A stretch of 64,000 nucleotides of DNA from Roseomonas elaeocarpi (GCF_042433915.1 NZ_JBHLUN010000001.1:248001-312000), one strand, 5' to 3'; shown: positions 17,625 through 30,017, counted from the stretch's first letter. Notes: generated by a model not told the origin, from the letters alone. Made by a program: numbers and translations.

Positions 17625-18788
17625 ATGCGCATCGTGGACGTTGTCGAGATCACCAAGCCGATCAGCTCGCCGATCCGCAACGCCTATATCGACTTCACGA
17701 AGATGACCACGAGCCTGGTGGCGGTGGTGACCGACGTGGTGCGCGACGGGCGGCGGGTGGTGGGCTACGGCTTCAACTCCAACGGCCGCTACGGCCAGGG
17801 CGGGCTGATCCGCGAACGCTTCCGCGACCGCATCCTGGAGGCCGCGCCCGAGACGCTGCTCGATGCCACGGGCGAGAACCTCGACCCGCACAAGGTCTGG
17901 GCGGCGGCGATGCGCAACGAGAAGCCGGGCGGCCATGGCGAGCGCTCCGTCGCGGTGGGCACGATCGACATGGCGGTGTGGGACGCGGTGGCGAAGATCG
18001 CCGGGGTGCCGCTGTTCCGCCTCCTGGCGGAGCGCGAGGGCGTGGAGGCCAACCCGCGCGTCTTCGTGTACGCGGCCGGCGGGTATTACTACCCGGGCAA
18101 GGACGACACGGCGCTGCGGGCGGAAATGCGCGGCTACCTCGACCGCGGCTACAACGTCGTGAAGATGAAGATCGGCGGCGCGCCGATCGCCGAGGACCGG
18201 CGGCGCATCGAGGCGGTGCTGAGCGAGATTGGGAGCCAGGCGCAGCTCGCGGTGGATGCCAACGGGCGCTTCGACCTCGAGACCGCGATCGCATACGCCA
18301 AGATGCTGCGGGAGTATCCGCTGTTCTGGTACGAGGAAGCGGGCGATCCGCTGGACTACGCGCTGCAGGCCGCGCTGTCCGAGTTCTACCCCGGCCCGAT
18401 GGCCACCGGCGAGAACCTGTTCTCGCACCAGGACGCGCGCAACCTCCTGCGCCACGGCGGCATGCGGCCCGACCGCGACTGGCTGCAGTTCGACTGCGCG
18501 CTGAGCTACGGGCTGGTGGAATACCTGCGCACGCTCGACGTGCTCAAGCAGTTCGGCTGGTCGCCCCGCCGCTGCATCCCCCATGGCGGGCACCAGATGT
18601 CGCTCAACATCGCGGCGGGGCTGGGGCTGGGCGGCAACGAGAGCTACCCGGACCTGTTCCAGCCCTATGGCGGCTTTCCCGACGGCGTGCGGGTGGTGGA
18701 CGGGCACATCACCATGCCGGACCTTCCGGGCATCGGCTTCGAAGGCAAGTCCGACCTGATCCGCGAGATGCGCGCCCTCGCGGAGTAG
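17625..18788 (+). CDS. tarD: D(-)-tartrate dehydratase
   Basis: 387 aa enolase-superfamily enzyme (mandelate racemase subgroup) that dehydrates D-tartrate to oxaloacetate. Near-continuous agreement with the Bradyrhizobium TarD sequence as I remember it: KPISSPIRNAYIDFTKMTTS, GHGERSVAVGTIDMAVWDA, the catalytic lysine region VVKMKIGG, metal ligand VDANGRFD, YEEAGDPLDY and PHGGHQMSLNIAAGLGLGGNE. The ATG follows AGAGGAGGAGC. Divergent from the LysR gene at 17437. An AB-hairpin element starts 28 bp after the stop with arm A facing this gene. Confidence 0.93.
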   Translation: MRIVDVVEITKPISSPIRNAYIDFTKMTTSLVAVVTDVVRDGRRVVGYGFNSNGRYGQGGLIRERFRDRILEAAPETLLDATGENLDPHKVWAAAMRNEKPGGHGERSVAVGTIDMAVWDAVAKIAGVPLFRLLAEREGVEANPRVFVYAAGGYYYPGKDDTALRAEMRGYLDRGYNVVKMKIGGAPIAEDRRRIEAVLSEIGSQAQLAVDANGRFDLETAIAYAKMLREYPLFWYEEAGDPLDYALQAALSEFYPGPMATGENLFSHQDARNLLRHGGMRPDRDWLQFDCALSYGLVEYLRTLDVLKQFGWSPRRCIPHGGHQMSLNIAAGLGLGGNESYPDLFQPYGGFPDGVRVVDGHITMPDLPGIGFEGKSDLIREMRALAE

Positions 18789-18816
18789 GGGCGGGGTGTT
18801 CCGGTGGGGCGCTGTT

Positions 18817-19094
18817 CCGGGGGAGAGAAGGAATTCTCTCCCCCGGACCCCCACTCATCTTTCTTTGGGACGCTGCCGCGGGAACGTTGAAGGTGAGTCG
18901 CGGAACGGATACCGCCGGCGCTGCCCAGAAGAAGCAAAACTTCCTTTCAGTCCTTGCTGACGCGTCCCTCGCTCCGGCTCGGTGAGCCGGAGCGCAAGAC
19001 CCTGACCACGCTCCCGCGGCAGCGTCGGAGAAAAAGATGAGGGTGGAGGGGTCCGGGGAGGGGGAGAATTCTTTCTCCTCCTCCCTGGCTACGG
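18817..19094 (+). repeat. AB-hairpin element, copy 5 (A to B)
   Basis: 278 bp between two plus-strand genes. Arm A faces the tarD stop; arm B ends about 130 bp before the next start. The arm-B hairpin keeps 16 pairs, two of them G-U, with a TTCT loop. Closing stem GCCGCGGGA/TCCCGCGGC and internal GCTCCGGCTC hairpin are intact. Confidence 0.9.
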
Positions 19095-19226
19095 CGACCA
19101 ACGCGGCGATTGCGGCACGACCGTTCCGGCGGCTAGCGTCCCTTTCCGGCACCGGCGCGGCGTTGCCGCACGGCCGCTCCGGCCCTGCCTGCCGCATCCC
19201 GGACGAGGATGGAGAGAGCGCGCAGC

Positions 19227-20165
19227 ATGTCCGACCTGCAGGATGCGACCCGCGAGATCGAGGCGGAGGATCCCGCCAGCTTCCCGAGCCTGACCCAGGC
19301 CGAGATCGACCAGCGGGTTTTCGACCTTTACGACGAGTACTGCCACGGCAGCATGGACCGCCGCACCTTCCTGCTGCGCGCCGCCGCCATCACCGCGGGC
19401 GGGCTGGCGATGGCGCAGGCGCTGCTGCCCCGCTACGCCCAGGCGCAGACGATTTCCTTCACCGACGAGCGCATCGTGGCGCACTACGTGAACTACCCCT
19501 CGCCGGGCGGGAACTCGGGCACGATGCGCGGCTATCTCGTGCAGCCCAAGGGGACGGGGCCGTTCCCGGCGGTGATGGTGATCCACGAGAACCGCGGTCT
19601 GAACCCGTATATCGAGGACGTGGCGCGCCGCGTCGCGGTGGAAGGCTACGTGGCGCTGGCGCCCGACGGGCTGGCGCCGGCGGGCGGCTACCCGGGCAAC
19701 GACGACGACGGGCGCGACCTGCAGGCCAAGCTCGACCAGGGGAAGCTGCGCACCGACATGCTCAACAGCGCCCGCTACCTGCGCGCCCTGCCGGTGGCGA
19801 ACGGCAAGCTCGGCATCACCGGCTTCTGCTGGGGCGGCACCACCACGAACTACCTGGCCACCGCGCTGGGTGCCGATCTGCAGGCGGCGGTGCCCTTCTA
19901 CGGCGCGGCGCCGGACCTCGCGACCGTGCCGCAGATCAAGGCGCCGATCCTGGCCAACTTCGCCGAGAACGACCCGAACATCGACGCGCTCTGGCCCGGC
20001 TACGAGGCGGCGCTGAAGGCGAACAATATCCCCTGCGAAGGCTACATCTACCCGGGCACCCAGCACGGCTTCCACAACAACTCCACGCCCCGCTACGACG
20101 AGGCCGCGGCGAAGCTGGCCTGGGACCGCACGCTGGCGCATTTCCGCAAGTACCTCGTCGGCTGA
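19227..20165 (+). CDS. Exported dienelactone hydrolase family protein (Tat-type signal)
   Basis: 312 aa. After about 45 polar residues comes SMDRRTFLLRAAAITAGG, a twin-arginine-like signal with an unusually long N-region, ending near YAQAQT. The hydrolase domain has the dienelactone hydrolase triad: Cys nucleophile in GFCWGG, Asp in NFAENDPN and His in TQHGFHNN. VIHENRGLNPYIEDVARR is the usual early motif. I prefer ATG 19227 (GGAGAG upstream) to ATG 19209. It would hydrolyse a small ester or lactone in the periplasm. AB-hairpin copy 6 follows 39 bp after the stop. Confidence 0.86.
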   Translation: MSDLQDATREIEAEDPASFPSLTQAEIDQRVFDLYDEYCHGSMDRRTFLLRAAAITAGGLAMAQALLPRYAQAQTISFTDERIVAHYVNYPSPGGNSGTMRGYLVQPKGTGPFPAVMVIHENRGLNPYIEDVARRVAVEGYVALAPDGLAPAGGYPGNDDDGRDLQAKLDQGKLRTDMLNSARYLRALPVANGKLGITGFCWGGTTTNYLATALGADLQAAVPFYGAAPDLATVPQIKAPILANFAENDPNIDALWPGYEAALKANNIPCEGYIYPGTQHGFHNNSTPRYDEAAAKLAWDRTLAHFRKYLVG

Positions 20166-20204
20166 GGTCGGGCGGTTCCGCGCGAGGGTTCGGAGGCGGG
20201 ATGT

Positions 20205-20482
20205 CCCGGGGGAGAGAAGGAATTCTCTCCCCCGGACCCCCACTCATCTTTTTCCCAGACGCTGCCGCGGGAACGGTGAAAGCGGCTCGCGGTACGGCGG
20301 CCGCCGGCGCCATCCAGAAAAACCGGGCTTCCTGTCAGCACTTGCTGACACGTCCCTCGCTCCGGCTCGGTGAGCCGGAGCGCACCGCCCTGGCCGCCTT
20401 CCTGCGGCAGCGTCCCGGAAAAAGATGAGGGGCGAGGGGTCCGGGGAGGGGGAGAATTCCTTCTCCCTCTCCCTGGCCACGG
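20205..20482 (+). repeat. AB-hairpin element, copy 6 (A to B)
   Basis: 278 bp between convergent genes (39 bp after the hydrolase stop, 30 bp before the aspartate dehydrogenase stop). An extra internal hairpin is perfect here: TGTCAGC-ACTT-GCTGACA. Arm B pairs throughout, with two G-U pairs, when read A to B. Confidence 0.9.
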
Positions 20483-20512
20483 CAAGCCGCCGGAACAGCT
20501 CGCCCCGCCGCC

Positions 20513-21334
20513 TCAGATCACCACCCGCGCGACCCGGTTCAGCAGTGTCCGCGCCACGCTGTAGCCGGCGCTCAGCGAGGTTTTCGGGTTGGCCGGCGAG
20601 GGGTGGCCCGCGAGGCGGATGGTGAAGTCGGCGCAGGCGGAGCGGACCGCGACCTCGTGCTCGTTGCGGGTGACGGTGGGGTCGGCCACCAGCTGCACCG
20701 CCGTTTGCTCGAAGCCCAGCCCGGCCAGCGCCACCGCGGCGGCGACGTTGGCGTTCTGCGGGAAGCGCTGCGCCGCCTCGCGCGCGGTGCCGGTGAAGAA
20801 CACCGTGGCCTCGCGCAGCGTGGCGAGGTCCGCCATCTCTTCCGCCGCGGTGCCGCGCCAGGCGGCGGGCGGCTTGCGGCCGACATAGGTGACCGCTTCC
20901 AGCCCCGACAGCCGCGCGGCGCCCAGCGCGTCGAGCCCGCCCACGGCGCCCGCTGGCAGGATCAGCTGCGCGCCGCCCGCTTGCGCCGCGTCCTCCAGCG
21001 CGGTGTGCAGCGCCGGGTCGGCCAGGGCGCCGACGCTGATCACCACGAGGTCGCGGCCCGAGCGCAGGACCGCCGCGCCGTGGGCCCGCACCGCCGCGTG
21101 GCCGGCGCATTCGGCGACCACCGCCGGGCCGGTGGCCAGGAAAGGGTCGAGCGCCGTGTGGACCGTGGCGTCGCGCGCCACCGGGTGGGCGCGCAGCAGC
21201 GCCTCGGCCCGCGCCTCGCCGCCCGGACGGGTGAGGATCGCCAGGTGCTCCAGCGGGGCCGGCAGCGCGGCGGCGAGCGCGTCCAGCACCGTGGCGGCCA
21301 TGCCGCCGGCGCCGATCAGGCCGAGGCGCTCCAT
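20513..21334 (-). CDS. L-aspartate dehydrogenase (NadX/DUF108 family)
   Basis: 273 aa. An N-terminal Rossmann motif (GLIGAGGMAATVLDAL) and the C-terminal aspartate-dehydrogenase domain with ILPAGAVGGLDALGAARL, FPQNANVAAAVALAG and RNEHEV are diagnostic. The enzyme oxidises or forms L-aspartate with NAD(P) and can feed iminoaspartate to NAD synthesis. No nadA or nadC genes adjoin it here, so a catabolic or amino-group role is equally possible. Convergent with the preceding hydrolase. Confidence 0.88.
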   Translation of the reverse strand: MERLGLIGAGGMAATVLDALAAALPAPLEHLAILTRPGGEARAEALLRAHPVARDATVHTALDPFLATGPAVVAECAGHAAVRAHGAAVLRSGRDLVVISVGALADPALHTALEDAAQAGGAQLILPAGAVGGLDALGAARLSGLEAVTYVGRKPPAAWRGTAAEEMADLATLREATVFFTGTAREAAQRFPQNANVAAAVALAGLGFEQTAVQLVADPTVTRNEHEVAVRSACADFTIRLAGHPSPANPKTSLSAGYSVARTLLNRVARVVI

Positions 21335-21531
21335 CGCTCAGCGCCCCCCGCCGTGGCGGGTGGACGGGCCACGCGGCGGTGCGGCTTGCGGGCCGTGGGC
21401 GGCGTGCATCGGGATGAGGCTTGGGGGGCGGGTCATGCGCGGCACCATGCCAGAGGAAGGGATGACGGAGGAGGCGGGGAAGAGGTTGAGGAAAGACAGG
21501 GGGGACCCGGAGGCCCACCGGGGGGCACGCC

Positions 21532-24719
<3,188 letters not shown>

Positions 24720-24792
24720 CCAGGGGAACCAACGATGGCAGGGGCGGCAGGGTGGCACCGCTGCGGCAGGTCGCGAAGGGTTGGGGGTGTCG

Positions 24793-25188
24793 CGCGGTGG
24801 CCAGGAGAGGCGCTGCCTCTCCCGGACCCTCTCGGCTCAGGGTGGCAGGGCCACCCCGAGATCCCGCCGGGGAATTGGTGCCGCCTGATTGCCGGAGGTG
24901 CTGCGGGCCGATTGGGCCGTGCGCGTGTCCGGGTGACCGAGGTGCCAGCGAGGCGAGGTATCCAACGCCGATCCGGCCGCGCGCGGGTTCAGGCAGGGCA
25001 TGGAGAAGAATCCATGAGGCCGCGCGGGCTGCCTTGGCAGTCGCCGGAGAGCATGGCTCTCCGGCGTGAGCCGACCAGGGAACGGGCACGCGCCTGAGCC
25101 TCGGAGCGCCAATTCCCGGGAGGTCCAGGAACCTCAGGTTCCTGGCGGATGGGGGCTCCGGGGGAAGGCGGAGCCCTCCCCAGGGACG
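24793..25188. repeat. Divergent, longer relative of the AB-hairpin element; hairpin array
   Basis: About 396 bp of non-coding sequence upstream of the kinase gene and downstream of the LysR gene. The left end GTGGCCAGGAGAGGC-GCT-GCCTCTCCCGGACCC has the arm-B layout; the right end GATGGGGGCTCCGGGGG... to CAGGGACGG has the arm-A layout. Between them are further hairpins: GGGTGGC/GCCACCC near 24840, GCCGGAGAGC with its complement after a 3-nt loop (25043-25065) and CCAGGAACCT with its complement around one C (25125-25145). The core differs from the 278-bp copies. Confidence 0.6.
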
Positions 25189-25226
25189 GGGCGACGCCGA
25201 ACCGGAGCGACCTCCGAACCACCGCC

Positions 25227-26318
25227 TCAGCCCGACAGCGCCAGGCGGATTTCCCGAACGAAGCGGCGGGCGGTTTCCGAGAGTGGCTTGCGGTTGCTCC
25301 AGAACACCCAGGCGACCGAGGGGATGGCGGGCTCGTAGGGGATCACCACCAGGCTGCGGGCGTGGTGGGCGGCGGTGAAGGGGTCCACCACCGCGGCGCC
25401 CATGCCGGCCGCGACCAGGACGCAGGCGGTGTTGCACAGCCGGACCTCGACCGCGGCCTGGAGCGGCTGGCGCGCCTCGGCGAAGCTGTCGCGCAGCGCC
25501 GCGCCCATGCGGGTGGTGGGGTCGAGCGCGATGAGGCGCTGCCCGGCGAGGTCGGCCGGCGTGACCGGGCCGCCATGGGGGCCGCCATGGGGGCCGCCAT
25601 GGGGGCCGCCGTTGGGGGCGCCGTTCGGGTGGCCGGCGGGATGGTCGGTGGGGGCGTCCACGTGTTTGCCGGTGGCACTGCCGGAGGAACCAGTGGAAGG
25701 GCTGCCAGAGAAACGGCCGGCGGGGTCGTCGGCGGTGCTGGCCGGGGTGTCGCCGGCGCTGCCGTCGTGGCCGCCGGCGCTGCCGCGGCGGGCCAGGGGG
25801 TGGTCGGGGCGGCAGACGCAGACCATGCGGCCTTCCGCGATGGCCTCCACCTCCAGGCTGGGCTGGGCGCCCAGGCCCAGGCCGAAGCCGAGCTCGGCCT
25901 TGCCGCTCTCGACGCCGCGGATGACCTCGTCGAGCTCGCGCGTGTCGAAGACGGTGCGCAGGCGGGGGTGGCGGCGGCTGAAGCCGGCCAGCACGGCGGG
26001 GATCACGCCGTGGCCGAGCGGCGGGGTCGAGAGGATGCGCAGCCGCGTGGTCTTGTCGGCGCGGAGATCCCCCACCCGTTCCTCCAGCGCCGCGTGCATG
26101 GCGAAGAGGGGTTCGGACTCCTCGTGGATGATGGTGGCGCCCTCGGTGGGGAAGAGGCGGTTGTTCACCCGCTCGAACAGCGGGAAGCCCAGCTGCGCCT
26201 CGATCTGCCGGATGGCGTTGCTGACGGCCGGCTGCGACATGCCCAGGAGGCGGGCGGCGGCCATGGTGGTCTGGCAGCGGATCACGGCGCGGAGGATTTC
26301 GAGCTGTCGTAGCGTCAT
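25227..26318 (-). CDS. LysR-family regulator with a His/Gly/Pro-rich insertion
   Basis: 363 aa. Winged helix at residues 1-60 (MTLRQLEILRAVIRCQTTMAAARLLGMSQPAVSNAIRQIE), then an effector domain interrupted after PDHPLARRG by about 72 residues (179-250) rich in Gly, Ser, Asp, Pro and His, ending in PNGAPNGG and three GGPH units encoded by a 12-bp tandem repeat at 25570-25605. The normal sequence resumes at PVTPADLAGQRLIAL. Start fixed at 26318. Divergent from the N-carbamoyl amidohydrolase gene, which it presumably controls through the box at 26332. Confidence 0.87.
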   Translation of the reverse strand: MTLRQLEILRAVIRCQTTMAAARLLGMSQPAVSNAIRQIEAQLGFPLFERVNNRLFPTEGATIIHEESEPLFAMHAALEERVGDLRADKTTRLRILSTPPLGHGVIPAVLAGFSRRHPRLRTVFDTRELDEVIRGVESGKAELGFGLGLGAQPSLEVEAIAEGRMVCVCRPDHPLARRGSAGGHDGSAGDTPASTADDPAGRFSGSPSTGSSGSATGKHVDAPTDHPAGHPNGAPNGGPHGGPHGGPHGGPVTPADLAGQRLIALDPTTRMGAALRDSFAEARQPLQAAVEVRLCNTACVLVAAGMGAAVVDPFTAAHHARSLVVIPYEPAIPSVAWVFWSNRKPLSETARRFVREIRLALSG

Positions 26319-26331
26319 TCTTGGGCAGGCT

Positions 26332-26346
26332 ATTCGGTTTGCGAAT
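26332..26346. promoter_or_regulatory. LysR-type operator candidate (ATTCG-N5-CGAAT)
   Basis: Perfect 5-5-5 inverted repeat ATTCG-GTTTG-CGAAT in the divergent lysR/amidohydrolase promoter region. It satisfies the T-N11-A rule of LysR recognition sites. It is 13 bp upstream of the lysR start codon, so autoregulation is plausible. Confidence 0.6.
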
Positions 26347-26474
26347 GGAGTTCGGCGATTTCGTATAAGAAAACGGATTGAACTGCCACTTCGGAGTGCG
26401 GCAAACACGATCGCGAGACGGCCGGCCCCCTCCTGCTCCGGGGCTGCGCCCGCCTGTTCCGAAAGGCCCGCACC

Positions 26475-27416
26475 ATGCCCCGCATCCTTCGCATCGCCGC
26501 CGCCCAGATGGGCCCCAACCAGCGCGCCGACACGCGCGAGGCCATCCTGGCGCGGATGCTGCGGCTGCTGGAGGAGGCGGCGGGCCGGGGCGCGCAGCTG
26601 GTGGTGTTCCCGGAACTCGCCTTCACCACCTTCTTTCCGCGCTGGCTGCTCGAGGGCGCGGAGCTCGACGGCTACTACGAGACGGCGATGCCCAACCCGG
26701 CGGTGCAGCCGCTGTTCAGCCGGGCGCGGGAACTCGGCGTCGGCTTCTACGTCGGCTACGCGGAGATGACGGCCGAGGGCAAGCGCTTCAACAGCGCCGT
26801 CACCGTGGGGCCGGACGGCACGATCATCGCGAAGTACCGCAAGGTGCACCTGCCGGGCTCCGTCGAGCCGCGCGTGGGCGACCGCTTCCAGCAGCTGGAG
26901 AAGCGCTACTTCGAGTACGGCGACACGGGCTTCCCGGCCTTCCGCGGCCCGGCCGCCTGGGGCGGGCCGGTGATGGGCATGCTGATCTGCAACGACCGCC
27001 GCTGGCCCGAGGCTTGGCGCGTCTACGCCCTGCAGGGCGTGGAGCTGATGGTGATCGGCTACAACTCCGCGGCCTACGACCCCAATGGCGGCTCCACCGA
27101 GAACGAGGAGATCCGCACCTTCCACTCGACCCTGGCGGCGCAGGGCAACGCCTACATGAACGCCACCTGGGCGGTGAGCGTGGCCAAGGCCGGCGACGAG
27201 GACGGCTCCGGCCTGATTGGCGGGTCGTGCATCGTGGATCCGAACGGCGTGGTGGTGGCGCAGGCCAAGACGCTGGCCGACGAGGTGGTGGTGGCCGATT
27301 GCGACCTCGACGCCTGCCGCCAGGGCAAGGAGAAGATGTTCAACTTCGCCATGCACCGCCGGCCCGAGCATTACGGCCGCATCACCGGGCAGACCGGCGC
27401 CGAGGTGACGGTCTGA
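26475..27416 (+). CDS. N-carbamoyl-D-amino-acid hydrolase (nitrilase superfamily)
   Basis: 313 aa carbon-nitrogen hydrolase. The catalytic triad is E47 (VVFPELAFTTFFPRW), K123 (KYRKVHLPG) and C172 (LICNDRRWPE), the same contexts as in Agrobacterium N-carbamoyl-D-amino-acid amidohydrolase. LEKRYFEYGDTGFPAF and AHRxPxHYG-like HRRPEHYGRIT at the end also match. It removes the carbamoyl group (giving amino acid, CO2 and ammonia), the last step of hydantoin breakdown. Divergent from lysR and 96 bp upstream of an amino acid ABC permease gene. Confidence 0.88.
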   Translation: MPRILRIAAAQMGPNQRADTREAILARMLRLLEEAAGRGAQLVVFPELAFTTFFPRWLLEGAELDGYYETAMPNPAVQPLFSRARELGVGFYVGYAEMTAEGKRFNSAVTVGPDGTIIAKYRKVHLPGSVEPRVGDRFQQLEKRYFEYGDTGFPAFRGPAAWGGPVMGMLICNDRRWPEAWRVYALQGVELMVIGYNSAAYDPNGGSTENEEIRTFHSTLAAQGNAYMNATWAVSVAKAGDEDGSGLIGGSCIVDPNGVVVAQAKTLADEVVVADCDLDACRQGKEKMFNFAMHRRPEHYGRITGQTGAEVTV

Positions 27417-27512
27417 GCCGGCGCTGCCCGCCCCGCCACCCGTGACGCGCCGCCGCCCGACCCGACGCCCATCCCGACGCCCGAGCCCCACCCTACTCCA
27501 GGAGTTGCGCCC

Positions 27513-28385
27513 GTGAGCGCCACGCACCCGAACGCCCCGACCGTGGGAGGCAGCGCCGCGCTGCCGGATGTTTCCGGCTACGCGCTGGTGCCCAAGCGGC
27601 ACTGGGGGCGCTGGGTCGCGGTGGCGGTGATCCTGGTGCTGCTGGCGGCGCTGGTGCGCGCCTTCGCGGTGGGGCAGATCGAGTGGCGCTTCGTCGGCAC
27701 CTTTCTCACGGCGCAGTCCATCCTGGACGGGCTGGTGAACACCATCCTGATGTCGGTGGCGGCCATGGCGCTGGGCATCGTGCTGGGCGTGGTGACGGCG
27801 GTGATGCGGATGTCGGCCAACCCGGTGCTGCAGGGGGTGGCCATGGGCTATTCCTGGCTGTTCCGCGGCACGCCGCTGATCCTGCAGCTGCTGCTGTGGT
27901 TCAACCTGGCGCTGGTGTTCCCGAGCCTGGGCATTCCGTGGCTCTGGTCGGCGCGCACGGTGGACGTGATCACGCCGGCCTTCGCGGCGCTGCTGGGGCT
28001 CGGCATCAACCAGGGCGCCTATACCTCGGAGGTGATCCGCGCCGGCATGCTGTCGGTGGACAACGGGCAGTACGAGGCGGCCAAGGCGATCGGCATGACG
28101 CGGCTGAAGGCGCTGCGGCGGATCATCTTCCCGCAGGCGATGCGCGTGATCATCCCGCCGCTGGGCAACGAGTTCATCGGCATGGTGAAGTCGACCTCGC
28201 TGGCCAGCGTGATTCAGTACAGCGAGATCCTGCACAACGCGCAGAACATCTACTACGCCAACAACCGGGTGATCGAGCTGCTGATCGTGTCGGGCGTCTG
28301 GTACCTCGTGATCATCTCGGTGCTGACGCCGCTGCAGGCGCTGCTGGAACGCCGCTTCGCCCGCGGCACGGGGGTGTCGCGATGA
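27513..28385 (+). CDS. Polar amino acid ABC transporter permease
   Basis: 290 aa HisM/GlnP-type permease. About 45 N-terminal residues precede the first membrane segment. The conserved GTPLILQLLLWFN and the EAA loop EVIRAGMLSVDNGQYEAAKAIGMTRLKALRRIIFPQA are clear. Only one permease gene is present, so it probably works as a homodimer. Its stop overlaps the ATPase start by 4 bp. Confidence 0.92.
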   Translation: MSATHPNAPTVGGSAALPDVSGYALVPKRHWGRWVAVAVILVLLAALVRAFAVGQIEWRFVGTFLTAQSILDGLVNTILMSVAAMALGIVLGVVTAVMRMSANPVLQGVAMGYSWLFRGTPLILQLLLWFNLALVFPSLGIPWLWSARTVDVITPAFAALLGLGINQGAYTSEVIRAGMLSVDNGQYEAAKAIGMTRLKALRRIIFPQAMRVIIPPLGNEFIGMVKSTSLASVIQYSEILHNAQNIYYANNRVIELLIVSGVWYLVIISVLTPLQALLERRFARGTGVSR

Positions 28386-29152
28386 GCGCGGTGCCGCTGG
28401 TCTCCATCGTCGACGTGCGCAAGAGCTTCGGCGACTTCCACGCGCTGCGCGGCGTTTCGCTTGACGTGCAGGCGGGCGAGGTGCTGTGCATCATCGGCGC
28501 CTCAGGCTCGGGCAAGACGACGCTGCTGCGCTGCGTCAACCAGCTGGTGCGGCCCGACGCGGGCGCGATCTGGGTGGACGGCGACCTGACGGGTTACCGT
28601 CTGGGCGAGGGAAGGCTGTATCCGCTGAGCGAGCGGGAGATCGCGCGGCAGCGGCTGCACACCGGCATGGTGTTCCAGCGCTTCAACCTGTTCGCGCACA
28701 TGACGGCGCTGGAAAACATCATCGAGGGGCCGGTGCGCGTGCAGGGGCGCCGCCGCGCCGAGGCGGTCGAGGAAGCGCGGGCGCTGCTGGCGCGCGTGGG
28801 CCTGGCCGACAAGGAGCGCTCCTTTCCGGCCAACCTGTCGGGCGGGCAGCAGCAGCGCGTGGCCATCGCGCGCGCGCTGGCGATGCGGCCGAAGCTGATG
28901 CTGTTCGACGAGCCGACCTCGGCCCTCGACCCCGAGCTGGTGGGCGAGGTCCTGGCGGCGATGAAGGAGCTGGCACGCTCGGGCATGACCATGATCGTGG
29001 TGACGCACGAGCTGGGCTTCGCGCGCGAGGTGGCCGACCGCGTCGTGTTCATGGACGGCGGCGCCATCGTGGAATCCGGCACCGCCGAGGAGGTTCTGGG
29101 GAACCCGCGCGAGGCGCGGACCCGCGCCTTCCTCAATGCCGTGCTGAGCTGA
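28382..29152 (+). CDS. Polar amino acid ABC transporter ATP-binding protein
   Basis: 256 aa single ABC domain: Walker A GASGSGKTT, Q-loop VFQRFNLFAHM, signature LSGGQQQRV, Walker B LMLFDEPTSALDPE and H-loop VVTHELGFA. The insert between Walker A and the Q-loop (GYRLGEGRLYPLSEREIARQ) is typical of GlnQ/HisP-class proteins. ATGA overlap with the permease; 28 bp to the binding protein. Confidence 0.94.
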   Translation: MSAVPLVSIVDVRKSFGDFHALRGVSLDVQAGEVLCIIGASGSGKTTLLRCVNQLVRPDAGAIWVDGDLTGYRLGEGRLYPLSEREIARQRLHTGMVFQRFNLFAHMTALENIIEGPVRVQGRRRAEAVEEARALLARVGLADKERSFPANLSGGQQQRVAIARALAMRPKLMLFDEPTSALDPELVGEVLAAMKELARSGMTMIVVTHELGFAREVADRVVFMDGGAIVESGTAEEVLGNPREARTRAFLNAVLS

Positions 29153-29180
29153 AAACATCCCAAGGAGAGCGTTCGGAGCC

Positions 29181-30017
29181 ATGTTGAAGCGTAGTGTGAA
29201 GCATAGTCTCCTGGGCGCGGTCCTCGCGCTCTCCGCCGGTGCGGCCGCCGCGGCGGAGCTGCCGGCGGCGATCCGCGCGAAGGGGGCGATCACCGCCGCG
29301 ATCGTGCCGAACTATCCGCCGCTGGAGATGCGCGATCCGGCCAGCAACAAGCTGACCGGCTTCGACGTGGAGCTGGGCGAGGCGCTGGCCAAGTCGCTCG
29401 GCGTGAAGATGGAGTGGCAGGAAACCAGCTTCGATCAGATGCTGTCCTCGGTGCGCACGGGGCGCGTCGACATCATCCTGTCGGGCATGAGCGACCTGGC
29501 CACGCGGCAGGACACCGCGAGTTTCGTGGACTACCTGCGCTCCGGCTCGCAGTTCTTCACCCAGGCGAGCCGCGCGGCGGAGTTCAGCAAGCCCGAAGGG
29601 CTGTGCGGCAAGTCGGTGGGCGCCAGCCGCCGCACCGCGCTGGTGAACGACATCAAGGAATTCTCCGACCGCGAATGCGTGGCCAAGGGGCGGCCCGAGA
29701 TCAAGGTCGTGGGCACCGAGGGTTCGGCCGACGCGCGCACGCAGCTGCGCCAGGGCCGCATCGACGCCGCGATGCAGGGGGGAGAAACGCTGCCCTACAT
29801 CATGGCGCAGGAGCCCAACACCTACGCGCTGGTGGGTGAGCCGGTGCGCTACACGCTGATGGGCATCGCCACGGGCAAGGACGCGACGGAGCTGCAGAAC
29901 GCGCTGCGCGACGGGCTGAAGGCGATGGTGGCCGACGGCAGCTACGCCAAGCTGCTGGAGAAGTGGTCGCTGACGCCCAGCGGCGTGCCTGAGATCACCA
30001 TCAACGCGGGGAAGTGA
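29181..30017 (+). CDS. Amino acid ABC transporter substrate-binding protein
   Basis: 278 aa. Signal peptide ends near AAAAEL; SBP family 3 motifs include IVPNYPPLEMRDPASNKLTGFDVELGEALAKSLG and the late TGKDATELQNALRDGLKAMVADGSYAKLLEKW. Third gene of the importer. A homologous binding protein follows two genes later (30906), so one permease/ATPase pair may serve two receptors. Confidence 0.9.
   Translation: MLKRSVKHSLLGAVLALSAGAAAAAELPAAIRAKGAITAAIVPNYPPLEMRDPASNKLTGFDVELGEALAKSLGVKMEWQETSFDQMLSSVRTGRVDIILSGMSDLATRQDTASFVDYLRSGSQFFTQASRAAEFSKPEGLCGKSVGASRRTALVNDIKEFSDRECVAKGRPEIKVVGTEGSADARTQLRQGRIDAAMQGGETLPYIMAQEPNTYALVGEPVRYTLMGIATGKDATELQNALRDGLKAMVADGSYAKLLEKWSLTPSGVPEITINAGK

Noticed and set aside
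26319..28235. Minus-strand open frame continuing upstream of the LysR start
   Set aside because: Antisense to the amidohydrolase and permease; the LysR homology starts exactly at 26318.
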